Positions 51,529 to 59,388 of a DNA stretch of 64,000 nucleotides are shown here, piece after piece. The stretch is from Spirochaetota bacterium (GTDB taxonomy: Bacteria > Spirochaetota > Spirochaetia > Treponematales > Rectinemataceae). Positions within the stretch are counted from its first letter, which is position 1, and every line of letters begins with the position of its first letter. A program made the position numbers and the translations under genes. The stretch lies in assembly GCA_022711355.1 (NCBI GenBank), contig JAKLFE010000022.1, positions 1-64,000 of the forward strand, in the 5' to 3' direction. The notes beneath the pieces were generated by a model, which made no database searches, was not told the origin of the DNA, and saw nothing but the letters and a program-made list of their open reading frames with translations.

Positions 51529-53164
51529 GGCGGGCCTCCTTCGCTCCATCCGGCTCCCCGCCGGCCGGGCCGGCGCCGGTCGGGCTGACGCCCGACATGA
51601 GCAGGCCGAATTCGGCCGGCTCGGCGGTCGGCGGCAGTATGCCGGCGATGCCGCCCTCGTCGACGATGGCGACGCGGTCGCAGACGGAGCGGAGCTCCTC
51701 GAGCTCGCTCGAGACCATCACGATGGTCGTGCCGTAGTCCCGGTTGTAGCGCTTGATCGTGTCCAGGACGAGCTTCTTCGCGCCGACGTCGATGCCGCGC
51801 GTGGGCTCGGACACGAACAGGAGGTCGGGCTTGAGCGCGAAGGCCTTGGCCAGGCAGATCTTCTGCTGGTTGCCGCCGGAGAGCTGCTTGGCCTTCTGCT
51901 CCGGCCCCGTGCACTTGATGTCGAGGAGCTCGATGTACTCCTGCGTCAGCTTGCGCATGGCCGCCTCGTCGCGGTACCTGACCAGGCCCCCGAGGATCGA
52001 CTTCAGGTACTTGCCCTGGATCTGCATCGCGGTGAAGGAGACGTTCCACTCCAGGCTCTCGTCGAGCAGGAGGCCCACGCCGCGCCGGTCCTCGGAGACG
52101 AAGGCCAGGCCCGTCTCGAGGGCCGTCCGCGGCGCGTTGAGCGGCACCGTCTTGCCGCGGAAGCTCACCTCGCCGCCGGCGGGGTACAGGCCCATGATCC
52201 CGTTGGGGATGCCGAGCTTGCCCTGCCCCGCGAGGCCCCCGATGCCGAAGATCTCGCCCTGGCGGACGGAGAAGCTGGCGCCGTCGACGGGCTCGCCGGG
52301 CATGTCCACCCACAGGCCCTCGACCTTGAGGATCTCGTCGCCGATCCTCCGGCCGTCGGCGGAGGCGGCGCGGTCGGCGGCGACCGAGCGGCCGACCATC
52401 CAGGAGGCGATGTCGCGCACGGAGACGCCCTCGTTCGGGAGGTCCTTCACGACGCCGCCGTCCCGAAGGACGACGATCCGGTCGGCGAGCTCGACGACCT
52501 CGTGGAGGCGGTGCGAGATGAATATGATCGCGATGCCCTGGTCGGCGAGCTTGCGGAGCGTCTTCAGGAGGATGTCGGCCTCGGACTCGGTGAGCACCGC
52601 GGTGGGCTCGTCCAGCACGAGGAGCTTGGTCTTCTCGCGGTTGATCTCGCGGGCGATCTCCGTGAACTCCTTGTGGCCGACCGGCATCTCGGAGACGAGC
52701 ATGTCCGGGTCCAGCTTGACGCCTAGCCTCGCGATCGCGCTCTCGGCCTTGCCCTTCATGGCGGCGCGGTCGAGGGCGCTCATGCGCTCACCGAAGACCG
52801 CGTTGAGCACGGAGCCCCGCATCGCCTCGCGGTTCAAGACGATGTTCTCGGTGGTCGTGAAGCCGGGTATCAGGCTGAATTCCTGGTGCACCATCCCGAT
52901 GCCCGCGTCGAGGGCGTCGAAGGGGCTCGCGAAGCGCACCTCCTCGCCGTCGAGGCAGACCCCGCCCTTGTAGCCGCCGGTCTCGGCGATGACGGGCATC
53001 CCGAAGAGGATGCGCATGAGCGTCGTCTTGCCCGCGCCGTTCTCGCCGACGAGGCCGAGGATCTCCCCTGCCCGCAGCTGGAAGCACACGTCCTCGAGCA
53101 CGACGTTGCCGTAGAAATCCTTCGAGACGTGCTCGACGGAAAGAAGCGGACTGTCTTGTCCCAT
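51521..53164 (-). CDS. Tandem-domain sugar/nucleoside ABC transporter ATPase
   Basis: The 547-residue protein has two NBDs. The first has Walker A VGENGAGKTTLMR and Walker B LLVLDEPTAVLTESEAD, but its signature is MPVGHKEFTEIA. The second has a degenerate Walker A (GGLAGQGKLGIPNGIMG), an intact LSGGNQQK signature and FVSEPTRGIDVGAK with Ser for the usual Asp of Walker B. One productive ATP site and one degenerate site is usual for RbsA-like ATPases. The ATG at 53162-53164 follows GAAGGTG. Confidence 0.92.
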   Translation of the reverse strand: MGQDSPLLSVEHVSKDFYGNVVLEDVCFQLRAGEILGLVGENGAGKTTLMRILFGMPVIAETGGYKGGVCLDGEEVRFASPFDALDAGIGMVHQEFSLIPGFTTTENIVLNREAMRGSVLNAVFGERMSALDRAAMKGKAESAIARLGVKLDPDMLVSEMPVGHKEFTEIAREINREKTKLLVLDEPTAVLTESEADILLKTLRKLADQGIAIIFISHRLHEVVELADRIVVLRDGGVVKDLPNEGVSVRDIASWMVGRSVAADRAASADGRRIGDEILKVEGLWVDMPGEPVDGASFSVRQGEIFGIGGLAGQGKLGIPNGIMGLYPAGGEVSFRGKTVPLNAPRTALETGLAFVSEDRRGVGLLLDESLEWNVSFTAMQIQGKYLKSILGGLVRYRDEAAMRKLTQEYIELLDIKCTGPEQKAKQLSGGNQQKICLAKAFALKPDLLFVSEPTRGIDVGAKKLVLDTIKRYNRDYGTTIVMVSSELEELRSVCDRVAIVDEGGIAGILPPTAEPAEFGLLMSGVSPTGAGPAGGEPDGAKEARRA

Positions 53165-53195
53165 AAACACCTTCTAGCGCCTGGAATACGGAAAT

Positions 53196-53340
53196 GCCAC
53201 AGAGGCACGGAGGCACGGAACGGGAGGATGGGAAGAGGGTAGCCGATCGCGGCGGCGGATGGCTAGATGCCACTCCCCGTCCCTGATACGGCTTCTCCCT
53301 CCCCTACCTCATCCCGCTGCGCCTCTGCGCCTCTGTGGCG
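53196..53340. repeat. Inverted CCACAGAGGCAC repeat pair inside the ABC operon
   Basis: GCCACAGAGGCACGGAGGCA (53196-53215) faces GCGCCTCTGCGCCTCTGTGG (53319-53338) about 100 bp away. It occupies nearly the whole gap between the binding-protein gene and the ATPase gene, 53165-53363. It belongs to the same family as 48680-48826. Confidence 0.6.
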
Positions 53341-53363
53341 AATCCTTCGAATGACCTCGAGCC

Positions 53364-54584
53364 TTACTTCTTGATGGTGTAGTACTTCGCGGGGATCTTG
53401 AGGGCGGTGGCGCCCAGGTAGCCCTTGCCGAAGACGTAGGTGTCCATGTAGACGAGGAGCTCGTTCTTGGCCTTCACGCCGGTGCTCATGTCCGTGTACA
53501 TCGAGCCGGACCACTTGGCGCCGGGGGTGTACTTGCCGATGGCGTCGTAGATGTCCTTCACGTTGGTGAGCTTGGCCTTGCCGTCGAGGACGCGCTTGGC
53601 GAGCTCGCCCATGCCCGCGGTCAGGGAGAGGCCGGTCGAGTAGGACCAGGTGCCCAGGCGGCCGGAGGCGCCCTTGTCGGCGAGGGTCTTCTCGATCTTC
53701 TTCATGATGGCGGGGAACTTCTTTTCGGCGGGGAGGGCGGACTCGGCGGCGAGGTCGAGGCCGAGGGCGCCGGGGAAGCCCATGAGGGGGCTGGCGGTGT
53801 CGGGCTCGACGAAGACGCCGTTCTTGGAGGCGACGATCTGCTGGATGAGGGGCTCGGTCTGCGCGTCGTTCGTGCAGAAGAGGGCCACCTTCTCGCCCGC
53901 GGGGCCGTACTTCTTGATCCAGAGCGGGGTGTTCTCGAAGATGTACTGCTGGGCGCCGGAGACGCCGACGTCGGAGGTCGGGTCGGGGGCGGTCTCGAAG
54001 GCGTACTTCACACCGAGGTCCTTGCAGGCCTGCTCGATGATGGCCCGGCGGCGGCCGAGGCTCTCATAGGACATGTGGCGGGGGAAGGAGATGTGGACGA
54101 AGGTCTTGGCCCCCATCTGCTTGGCGCCCCAGACCAGGGTGTAGCCGCGGGACACGAAGTCGAGGTCGACGGCGAGGTCGGCGGCCTTCTGGATGACGAG
54201 GGGATCCTCGGCGGGCAGGGCCGCGAGGAGGAGGATGTCCGGCCTCTTGGCCTTGATCCTCTTGAAGGCCTCGGCGCAGCCGGGGAGGGTGTTGCAGGTC
54301 ACGATGGCCTTCATCTTCGGGTCGTCCGCGAGGGCGACGAGGTTGGAGATGACCGTCTCCTGCTGGGACATGAAGTCGTCGGGATAGGTGATGTGCTGGA
54401 TGATCCCGCCGTCCTTGACCGCCCCGTACTCCTTGATGAGCTGCTCGGCGCCGCGGAGGTCGTCCTCGGCCTGGGATACGGTCTCGGTGCAGACGCCGAT
54501 GTGGTACTTCGCCTCGGCGAAGGCGCCCGCGCACAGGAGCGCCAGGGCGACGATGAGGATGGAGATCTTGGATACTCGAGTCAT
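53364..54584 (-). CDS. DUF3798-type periplasmic binding protein of the ABC transporter
   Basis: The 406-residue protein has a signal peptide (ISILIVALALLCAGAFA). The mature fold is periplasmic-binding type I: YHIGVCTETVSQAEDDLRGA, MKAIVTCNTLPGCAEAFKRI and VALFCTNDAQTEPLIQQIVA. It fits the DUF3798 family, found with BPD_transp_2 permeases. It opens the operon binding protein-ATPase-permease-permease-small membrane protein. Its promoter carries an inverted repeat over the -10 box. Confidence 0.88.
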   Translation of the reverse strand: MTRVSKISILIVALALLCAGAFAEAKYHIGVCTETVSQAEDDLRGAEQLIKEYGAVKDGGIIQHITYPDDFMSQQETVISNLVALADDPKMKAIVTCNTLPGCAEAFKRIKAKRPDILLLAALPAEDPLVIQKAADLAVDLDFVSRGYTLVWGAKQMGAKTFVHISFPRHMSYESLGRRRAIIEQACKDLGVKYAFETAPDPTSDVGVSGAQQYIFENTPLWIKKYGPAGEKVALFCTNDAQTEPLIQQIVASKNGVFVEPDTASPLMGFPGALGLDLAAESALPAEKKFPAIMKKIEKTLADKGASGRLGTWSYSTGLSLTAGMGELAKRVLDGKAKLTNVKDIYDAIGKYTPGAKWSGSMYTDMSTGVKAKNELLVYMDTYVFGKGYLGATALKIPAKYYTIKK

Positions 54585-54603
54585 GATGCCCCCTCTAGGA
54601 AAA

Positions 54604-54626
54604 CTGATATTTCATGAGAATATCAG
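54604..54626. promoter_or_regulatory. Perfect dyad CTGATATT/AATATCAG over the -10 box
   Basis: CTGATATT (54604-54611) and AATATCAG (54619-54626) are perfect 8-bp arms around a 7-base spacer, overlapping the -10 of the DUF3798 gene promoter. It looks like a repressor operator in a transporter promoter. Confidence 0.6.
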
Positions 54627-54644
54627 AGCCGGGCGATAAGTCAA
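54617..54644 (-). promoter_or_regulatory. Promoter of the DUF3798 ABC operon
   Basis: On the minus strand TTGACT (54639-54644) and TATTCT (54617-54622) are 16 bp apart, about 30 bases before the ATG. Confidence 0.7.
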
Positions 54645-54675
54645 GATAAAACGTTCCCCCTCGCCTCGCGCCGAT

Positions 54676-54704
54676 TTGCGGCACGGGTCCGGGAGGCCTA
54701 TGAT
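54676..54704 (+). promoter_or_regulatory. Promoter placing transcription start at the ATG (leaderless type)
   Basis: TTGCGG (54676-54681) and TATGAT (54699-54704) are 17 bp apart, and the -10 box ends 7 nt before the ATG at 54712. Confidence 0.6.
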
Positions 54705-54711
54705 TATACGC

Positions 54712-55863
54712 ATGGCCGGTACCGCGCCGCGGCGCTTCATCGTACCCGAGCTCGTCTACGGAAAGGGCTGCCTCGAGCTGGCGGGCCGCTTCGCCCGGGC
54801 TTACGAGGCGCGCTCGGCCCTCGTCGTCACCGATCCGGGAGTCCTCGCCACGGGCTGCGTCGACCGGGTCCTCGACTCGCTGGAAGCCGCCGGGAGCGCG
54901 CCAACAGTCTTCGAGGCAGTCTCGCCCAATCCCCGCTCCGGCCAGGTGGCGGCCGGCCTCGAGCTCTGCCTGGCGAAGGACTGCGACCTCGTCGTAGCCG
55001 TCGGCGGAGGCAGCCCCATGGACTGCGCAAAGGGCATCGCGGTCTGCGCGACGAACGGAGGCTCGATCCTGGACTACGAGGGGATCGACCAGATCCCCCG
55101 GCCCAGCCTTCCACTCATCTGCGCGCCCACCACCGCCGGCTCGGCCGCCGACCAATCCCAGTTCGCCATCATCAGCGACGAGGCGCGGAAGGTGAAGATC
55201 GCCGTCGTCTCCAAGAAGGTCGTGCCCGACCTCGCCCTCGTCGATCCCTCGGCGACCCGCAGCATGGGCAAGGAGCTTACGGCCGCGGTCGGGATGGACG
55301 CCCTCTGCCACGCGGCCGAGGCCTACGTCTCCCTCGGAGCGAGCCCCTTCACCGACCTGCCCGCCTTGAAGGCGGCATCCCTCGTCGCCGCCTTCCTGCC
55401 CCGCGCCTTCGCCGACGGCTCGGACGACGCGGCCCGCGAGGGCATGGCCCGGGCCTGCATCTTCGCTGGCCAGGCCTTCTCCAACGCGAGCCTCGGCCTG
55501 GTCCATGCGATGGCCCACGCCCTCGGCGGCCTCCTCGACGCGCCCCACGGCCTATGCAACGCCCTCCTCCTCGAGGCAGTCGCCCTGGCCAACGGGCCAG
55601 CGGCGGCCGGCCGCTACGAGGAGCTCGCGCGGGCCCTCGGCGAGGAGCCCCGGCCGGCCGACCCCCCAGGCGCAGCCTTCGCCCGGGCCGTAGCCCGGCT
55701 CCGGGAGCTCCTCGGCATGGGCTCGGGGATCGCCCGGATCGGGGCGAGGGCGGAGGATATCGCAGCCCTCGCCGAGAACGCCTCGCGCGATCCCTGCATG
55801 GCCACCAATCCCCGTCCGATGTCGGTCGCGGAGATCGCCGAGGTCTATGCCCGGGCCCTCTGA
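54712..55863 (+). CDS. Iron-containing alcohol dehydrogenase
   Basis: The 383-residue group III alcohol dehydrogenase has the nucleotide-binding VVAVGGGSPMDCAKGIA, CAPTTAGSAADQSQF, GMDALCHAAEAYVS and LVHAMAHALGGLLDAPHGLC, which carry the iron-binding His residues. It oxidises or reduces a small alcohol/aldehyde with NAD(P). I start at the second ATG (54712) because a -10 box ends 7 nt upstream; an earlier ATG (54700) lies inside that box. It overlaps the next gene by 17 bp. Confidence 0.92.
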   Translation: MAGTAPRRFIVPELVYGKGCLELAGRFARAYEARSALVVTDPGVLATGCVDRVLDSLEAAGSAPTVFEAVSPNPRSGQVAAGLELCLAKDCDLVVAVGGGSPMDCAKGIAVCATNGGSILDYEGIDQIPRPSLPLICAPTTAGSAADQSQFAIISDEARKVKIAVVSKKVVPDLALVDPSATRSMGKELTAAVGMDALCHAAEAYVSLGASPFTDLPALKAASLVAAFLPRAFADGSDDAAREGMARACIFAGQAFSNASLGLVHAMAHALGGLLDAPHGLCNALLLEAVALANGPAAAGRYEELARALGEEPRPADPPGAAFARAVARLRELLGMGSGIARIGARAEDIAALAENASRDPCMATNPRPMSVAEIAEVYARAL

Positions 55864-56653
55864 CGAGGAGGGCAGGCGGGAGGGGGGGCTCGACTCCCTC
55901 CGCGAGCGCCTCCTCGGGGTGGAGGAGCGCGCCTCGGTCAAGAGCTGGTTCCCCCGGCTCCGCGAGACCGTGGCCCGGCTCGCCGAAAGCGAGTCGCGGC
56001 TGCGCAAGCTCAACGAGGAGCTCGAGGCCGAGGTGGCCGCGCGGACCGAGGAGCTCAGGCGGGCAAACGCGGAGCTCGGCCTCAAGAACGGACGCCTCGA
56101 ATCGACCCTCGCCGAGCTCGAGGCCTCGCGCGAGGCCCTCCTCCGCTCGGAGCGGATCGCCGCCTCGGCGGCCATCGCCGGCTCGATCGCCCACGAGCTC
56201 AACAGCCCCCTGGGCGCCCTCATCTCCTCGACGGCGATCCTCGGCGAGCTCGCGCAATCCGCCGCCCGGGGCCTCGCCGCCGCTCCCGCCGAGCTCGAGC
56301 CTCGGGAGCTGGAAACCTTCCGCATCCTCCTCGAGGCCGGCGCGGCCCGCGCCCTCGGCGCGCCGGAGCGGCTCGCGCGGCTGGAGGACCGGCTCCTCCT
56401 CGAGGAGGCGATCCGCCGGCGGGGCGGGAGCCCCGGCGGAACGAACGTCGAGGACCTCCTCGATCTCGGGATCGGCCCCGAGTCGCCCCTCCTCGAGCCG
56501 GCCCTCGCCTCGCCCAAGGCGGCCGCCGGCGCCTGCCTCGTCGTCGAAGCCCTCTCGGCGGCGGCCACGGCGCGCCGCGCGGGGGAGCAGGCCGCCGAAG
56601 TGGTGCGCCGCCTCCAGCGGAGCGTGGAAAGGGGCTTTGAAGGCGGGGACTAG
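55847..56653 (+). CDS. Histidine-kinase-like DHp fragment lacking an ATPase domain
   Basis: The 268-residue cytoplasmic protein begins with a long coiled coil (ESRLRKLNEELEAEVAARTE, ELRRANAELGLKN), then an H-box ASAAIAGSIAHELNSPLGAL typical of HisKA phosphoacceptor domains. No N, G1 or G2 box of a HATPase follows; the last 90 residues are Ala-rich helix. It may be a phosphoacceptor or dimerisation partner, or a decayed kinase. It overlaps the dehydrogenase gene by 17 bp. Confidence 0.7.
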   Translation: MPGPSDEEGRREGGLDSLRERLLGVEERASVKSWFPRLRETVARLAESESRLRKLNEELEAEVAARTEELRRANAELGLKNGRLESTLAELEASREALLRSERIAASAAIAGSIAHELNSPLGALISSTAILGELAQSAARGLAAAPAELEPRELETFRILLEAGAARALGAPERLARLEDRLLLEEAIRRRGGSPGGTNVEDLLDLGIGPESPLLEPALASPKAAAGACLVVEALSAAATARRAGEQAAEVVRRLQRSVERGFEGGD

Positions 56654-56658
56654 GGGAT

Positions 56659-56664
56659 TATAAT
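56659..56664 (+). promoter_or_regulatory. Consensus -10 box TATAAT
   Basis: TATAAT lies 6 bases after the preceding stop and 24 before the GTG of the next gene, with AAGGAG between. The -35 is unclear. Confidence 0.4.
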
Positions 56665-56688
56665 GGAGGACAAGGAGCCAGAGAGGCC

Positions 56689-57084
56689 GTGGAAGCCATA
56701 CGCGACCTGAGCTGGATGCGCCAGCTCGCCCTCTCCTCGGTGGAGCGCTCGGAGCTCCGCGGCTTCGGCATCGCCCTCGTGTCGGTGCCGCCCACCCAGG
56801 CCCGCCACGCCGAGCGCTTCCGCTACCGCCTCCTCGCCTTCGACCCCGCCCTCGGCAAGCCCGTCCTCTCCGTCGACCTCGAGAGCGACATCCTCGGCGA
56901 CTACTGCCTCGCCGTGCAGGAAGGCTCGCGGCACGAGATCCTCGCGCGCTTCGACTCGCCCCCCTCCCTCGAGGAATTCCGCTCCCGGGCCCTCTCCGAG
57001 GCCGATGCCCGCCTGCCGAAGGCGCCGAACCCGACCGCCAAGCGGCGCGCTCGCTCCGCCGGCCGAGGCGCGGGGCGGGCCTGA
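56689..57084 (+). CDS. Protein of unknown function, Arg/Ala-rich tail
   Basis: A protein of 131 residues from a GTG at 56689 with AAGGAG and GAGAGG upstream. Residues 20-95 look like one compact alpha/beta domain (FGIALVSVPPTQARHAERFR, SDILGDYCLAVQEGSRHEIL). The tail is basic (TAKRRARSAGRGAGRA). I do not recognise the family. A later ATG at 56716 is an alternative start. Confidence 0.65.
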   Translation: MEAIRDLSWMRQLALSSVERSELRGFGIALVSVPPTQARHAERFRYRLLAFDPALGKPVLSVDLESDILGDYCLAVQEGSRHEILARFDSPPSLEEFRSRALSEADARLPKAPNPTAKRRARSAGRGAGRA

Positions 57085-57121
57085 CCCTACTCCCGACGCC
57101 TCGGCGCGCCGATCATCGAGT

Positions 57122-58339
57122 ATGAGCAGAACGCCACCGCTCCCCCGGCTCTTCCTCGCCCTCCTCCTCCTCGCCGCTTCCTGGACCGGCGCCCTCGCCT
57201 CGGAGGAGCTCTGGTCCGACTCGGGCTTCTTCGTCGACATGCCCGCGGGCTTCCAGCTCCAGGACGGGGACGGCAAGACGCGCTTCGCCTTCGCCGATCC
57301 CGAGGGGATCATGGAGTTCGACATCCTCGCCTACGAGAGCGGACGCTACGCGGGAGCCGAGGCCCTCGCCGCCGACTCGATCCGCAGGCTCGGCTCCGCG
57401 GGCGAGAGCGAGAGCTTTTCCTACGAGGGCCGGAAGGCGGTTTTCGCCGAGCTCGCCTTCGGCTTGGACGGCGGGAAGCGCAAGGGCTTCGCCATCTATA
57501 TCGAGGGGAGGAAGGCCCAGGCGCCCGCTGCCGCGCCGCAGGCCGGCGCGCCCGCGGCGAAGGCCGGGGCCCCGGAGCGGCACTACGCCCTCCTCGTCCA
57601 CGCGGCCGAAGCCGACTTCGACTCCTGCCTCCCCTTCTTCCTCTCCTGCCTCGACTCCTTCTCGATCGACCGAGGCGCGCGTCGGGCCCCCGGTCCCCTG
57701 AGCCAGTACCTCCTTCCCTGGCCCCCCGAGCGGAAGGCCCTCAAGAAGGTCCTCCTCCCCGGGGGCGCCTCGGTCGAGCTCCCCTGGAGCTCGCGGGAGG
57801 CATCCCAGGAGGAGGAGACGGCCGCGCGGGAGCACGGGGTCCTCAAGGCCTACGCCGAGGATCCCGAACTCGCCCTGGAGGCCTGGGCTCGCTTCTACCG
57901 CATGGTCTACCGCGAGTCGGCGGCCCGGCTCGACCGCCTGGCCCTCGAGCTCGCCCGAAGCCTGCCCCGCGACGACCCGACGGAGACGGCCCGCCGAATC
58001 CTGGCCTGGGTCCAGCTCTTCGTCTACGAGCGGGACCTCGAGGGCATCGACTTCGTGCCACCCCTCGCCTCGGCCTACGAGGCCAGGGGCGACTGCGACG
58101 CCCGCGCCGTGGTCGCGGTCGCCCTCCTCGAGCGCCTGGGCATCGACGCCATCCTCATGCTCTCGAGCGCCTACTCCCACGCCCTCTTCGCGGTCGACGT
58201 GCCCGGCGGGGGCCAGCGCTTCGCCTTCGGCGGCAAGAACTACCTCGTCGCCGAGACCACCGCCAAGGTGGGGCTGGGCATGATAGCCCAGGACCAGGCC
58301 GACTGGTCCAAATGGCTGGGCGTCCAGCTCGGGGACTGA
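57122..58339 (+). CDS. Secreted transglutaminase-like protein
   Basis: The 405-residue protein has a signal peptide (PRLFLALLLLAASWTGALA), an N-terminal beta domain (FFVDMPAGFQLQDGDGKTRF), a linker rich in Ala/Pro, and a C-terminal papain-like domain with ARGDCDARAVVAVALLERLG (Cys), SSAYSHALFAVDVPG (His) and KNYLVAETT (third residue), the transglutaminase-core triad. Such proteins are usually cysteine proteases or amidases acting outside the cytoplasm. There is no clear ribosome binding site before the ATG. Confidence 0.8.
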   Translation: MSRTPPLPRLFLALLLLAASWTGALASEELWSDSGFFVDMPAGFQLQDGDGKTRFAFADPEGIMEFDILAYESGRYAGAEALAADSIRRLGSAGESESFSYEGRKAVFAELAFGLDGGKRKGFAIYIEGRKAQAPAAAPQAGAPAAKAGAPERHYALLVHAAEADFDSCLPFFLSCLDSFSIDRGARRAPGPLSQYLLPWPPERKALKKVLLPGGASVELPWSSREASQEEETAAREHGVLKAYAEDPELALEAWARFYRMVYRESAARLDRLALELARSLPRDDPTETARRILAWVQLFVYERDLEGIDFVPPLASAYEARGDCDARAVVAVALLERLGIDAILMLSSAYSHALFAVDVPGGGQRFAFGGKNYLVAETTAKVGLGMIAQDQADWSKWLGVQLGD

Positions 58340-58370
58340 AGGCAGAGGCGGCCCGCGCCCCGCGCCCGCC

Positions 58371-59288
58371 CTAGGCTCGCCTCGAGCCCGGGGAGGCCCG
58401 CCTGGGCGCCGGTACGGTCGCGAGGTAGACGCCGGCGACCGCCACCGCCCCGCCCGCGAGCTGGCCGGCGCCGAGGCGCTCGCCGAGGACGAAATAGGCA
58501 GCGACCACCGACACGACGGGGATGAGGTTGATGAAGACGCTCGTGCGGCCGGCCCCCAGGACGTCCATGGCCGAGATGTAGAGCCAGTAGCCGGCCGCGG
58601 AGCAGAGGAGGCCGAGGTAGGCCACGTTGAGCGCCACCGCGAGGCTCGGCGCCCGCCACGAGGCCGACTCGGCGAGGGCGAAGGGAAGGCAGCCGGCGAG
58701 CCCGAAGAGGCTCTGCCAGAAGGTGACGCAGACCTTGCCGTAGCGCGCCCCGGCCGGCCTGGTCAGGAAGGCGTAGGCCACCCAGGATACGGCGGCCCCC
58801 GCCATGAAGAGGTAGCCCAGGGGCGAGGAGCCCGCGCCGCCCGAGCCGGAGCGCAGGACGATGAGGGCCACGCCGAGGACCGAGAGGGCCGCGCCGAGGT
58901 AGGCCCGCGCGCCCAGGGGAGAGCCGGCCCCCTTCGGCCCGAGGAAGAGCCGCTCGGCGAGGAGGGTGAGGACGGGGATGGTGCCGATGACGAGGGAGGA
59001 CTCCGAGGCCGAGAGGAGGGCCACGCCGTTGTTCTCGCAGAGGAAGTAGATCGTGACGCCGACGAGGCCCCCCGCCGCGAGGAGAGGGAGGTCCCGAGGC
59101 GCGACCCGGAGCTTCTCCTTCGTCATGAGGGCCAGGAGGGGAAGGACGGCGACGGCGAGCACGAAGCGCGCGACCGCCAGGGTCATGGGCGGGATGACCG
59201 CCACCGAGACCTTGATGCTGAGGAAGGAGAGGCCCCAGAGGAGGGCCACGGCCAGGCCGTAGAGGGGGGCGGCGCGCTGCTTGTCCAT
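58371..59288 (-). CDS. EamA/DMT-family exporter
   Basis: The 305-residue protein has ten transmembrane helices in two EamA halves: LYGLAVALLWGLSFLSIKVS with FLCENNGVALLSASESSLVI, then GYLFMAGAAVSWVAYAFLTR with MDVLGAGRTSVFINLIPVVS. DMT proteins export metabolites such as amino acids; the substrate is unknown. I start at the ATG 59286-59288, where a TACCAT box ends 6 nt upstream. Confidence 0.92.
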   Translation of the reverse strand: MDKQRAAPLYGLAVALLWGLSFLSIKVSVAVIPPMTLAVARFVLAVAVLPLLALMTKEKLRVAPRDLPLLAAGGLVGVTIYFLCENNGVALLSASESSLVIGTIPVLTLLAERLFLGPKGAGSPLGARAYLGAALSVLGVALIVLRSGSGGAGSSPLGYLFMAGAAVSWVAYAFLTRPAGARYGKVCVTFWQSLFGLAGCLPFALAESASWRAPSLAVALNVAYLGLLCSAAGYWLYISAMDVLGAGRTSVFINLIPVVSVVAAYFVLGERLGAGQLAGGAVAVAGVYLATVPAPRRASPGSRRA

Positions 59289-59353
59289 GGCCCGATGGTA
59301 TCCCGGCCGCTCCCACTTCGGTAAGGGGCGACAGTCCGGAGGCCCGGCCTCCC

Positions 59354-59382
59354 TTGCCAGCGGAACCCCTCGGGGCGATACT
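59354..59382 (+). promoter_or_regulatory. Promoter placing transcription start at the ATG (leaderless type)
   Basis: TTGCCA (59354-59359) and GATACT (59377-59382) are 17 bp apart, and the -10 box ends 6 nt before the ATG at 59389. The spacer CCCCCC cannot be a ribosome binding site. Confidence 0.65.
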
Positions 59383-59388
59383 CCCCCC

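Noticed and set aside
54897-54922. A match to the dispersed repeat (GCGCCAACAGTCTTCGAGGCAGTC) inside the alcohol dehydrogenase gene
   Set aside because: It encodes the conserved TVFEAVSPNP region of iron ADHs in frame, so the similarity is best explained by coding constraint and not by an insertion.
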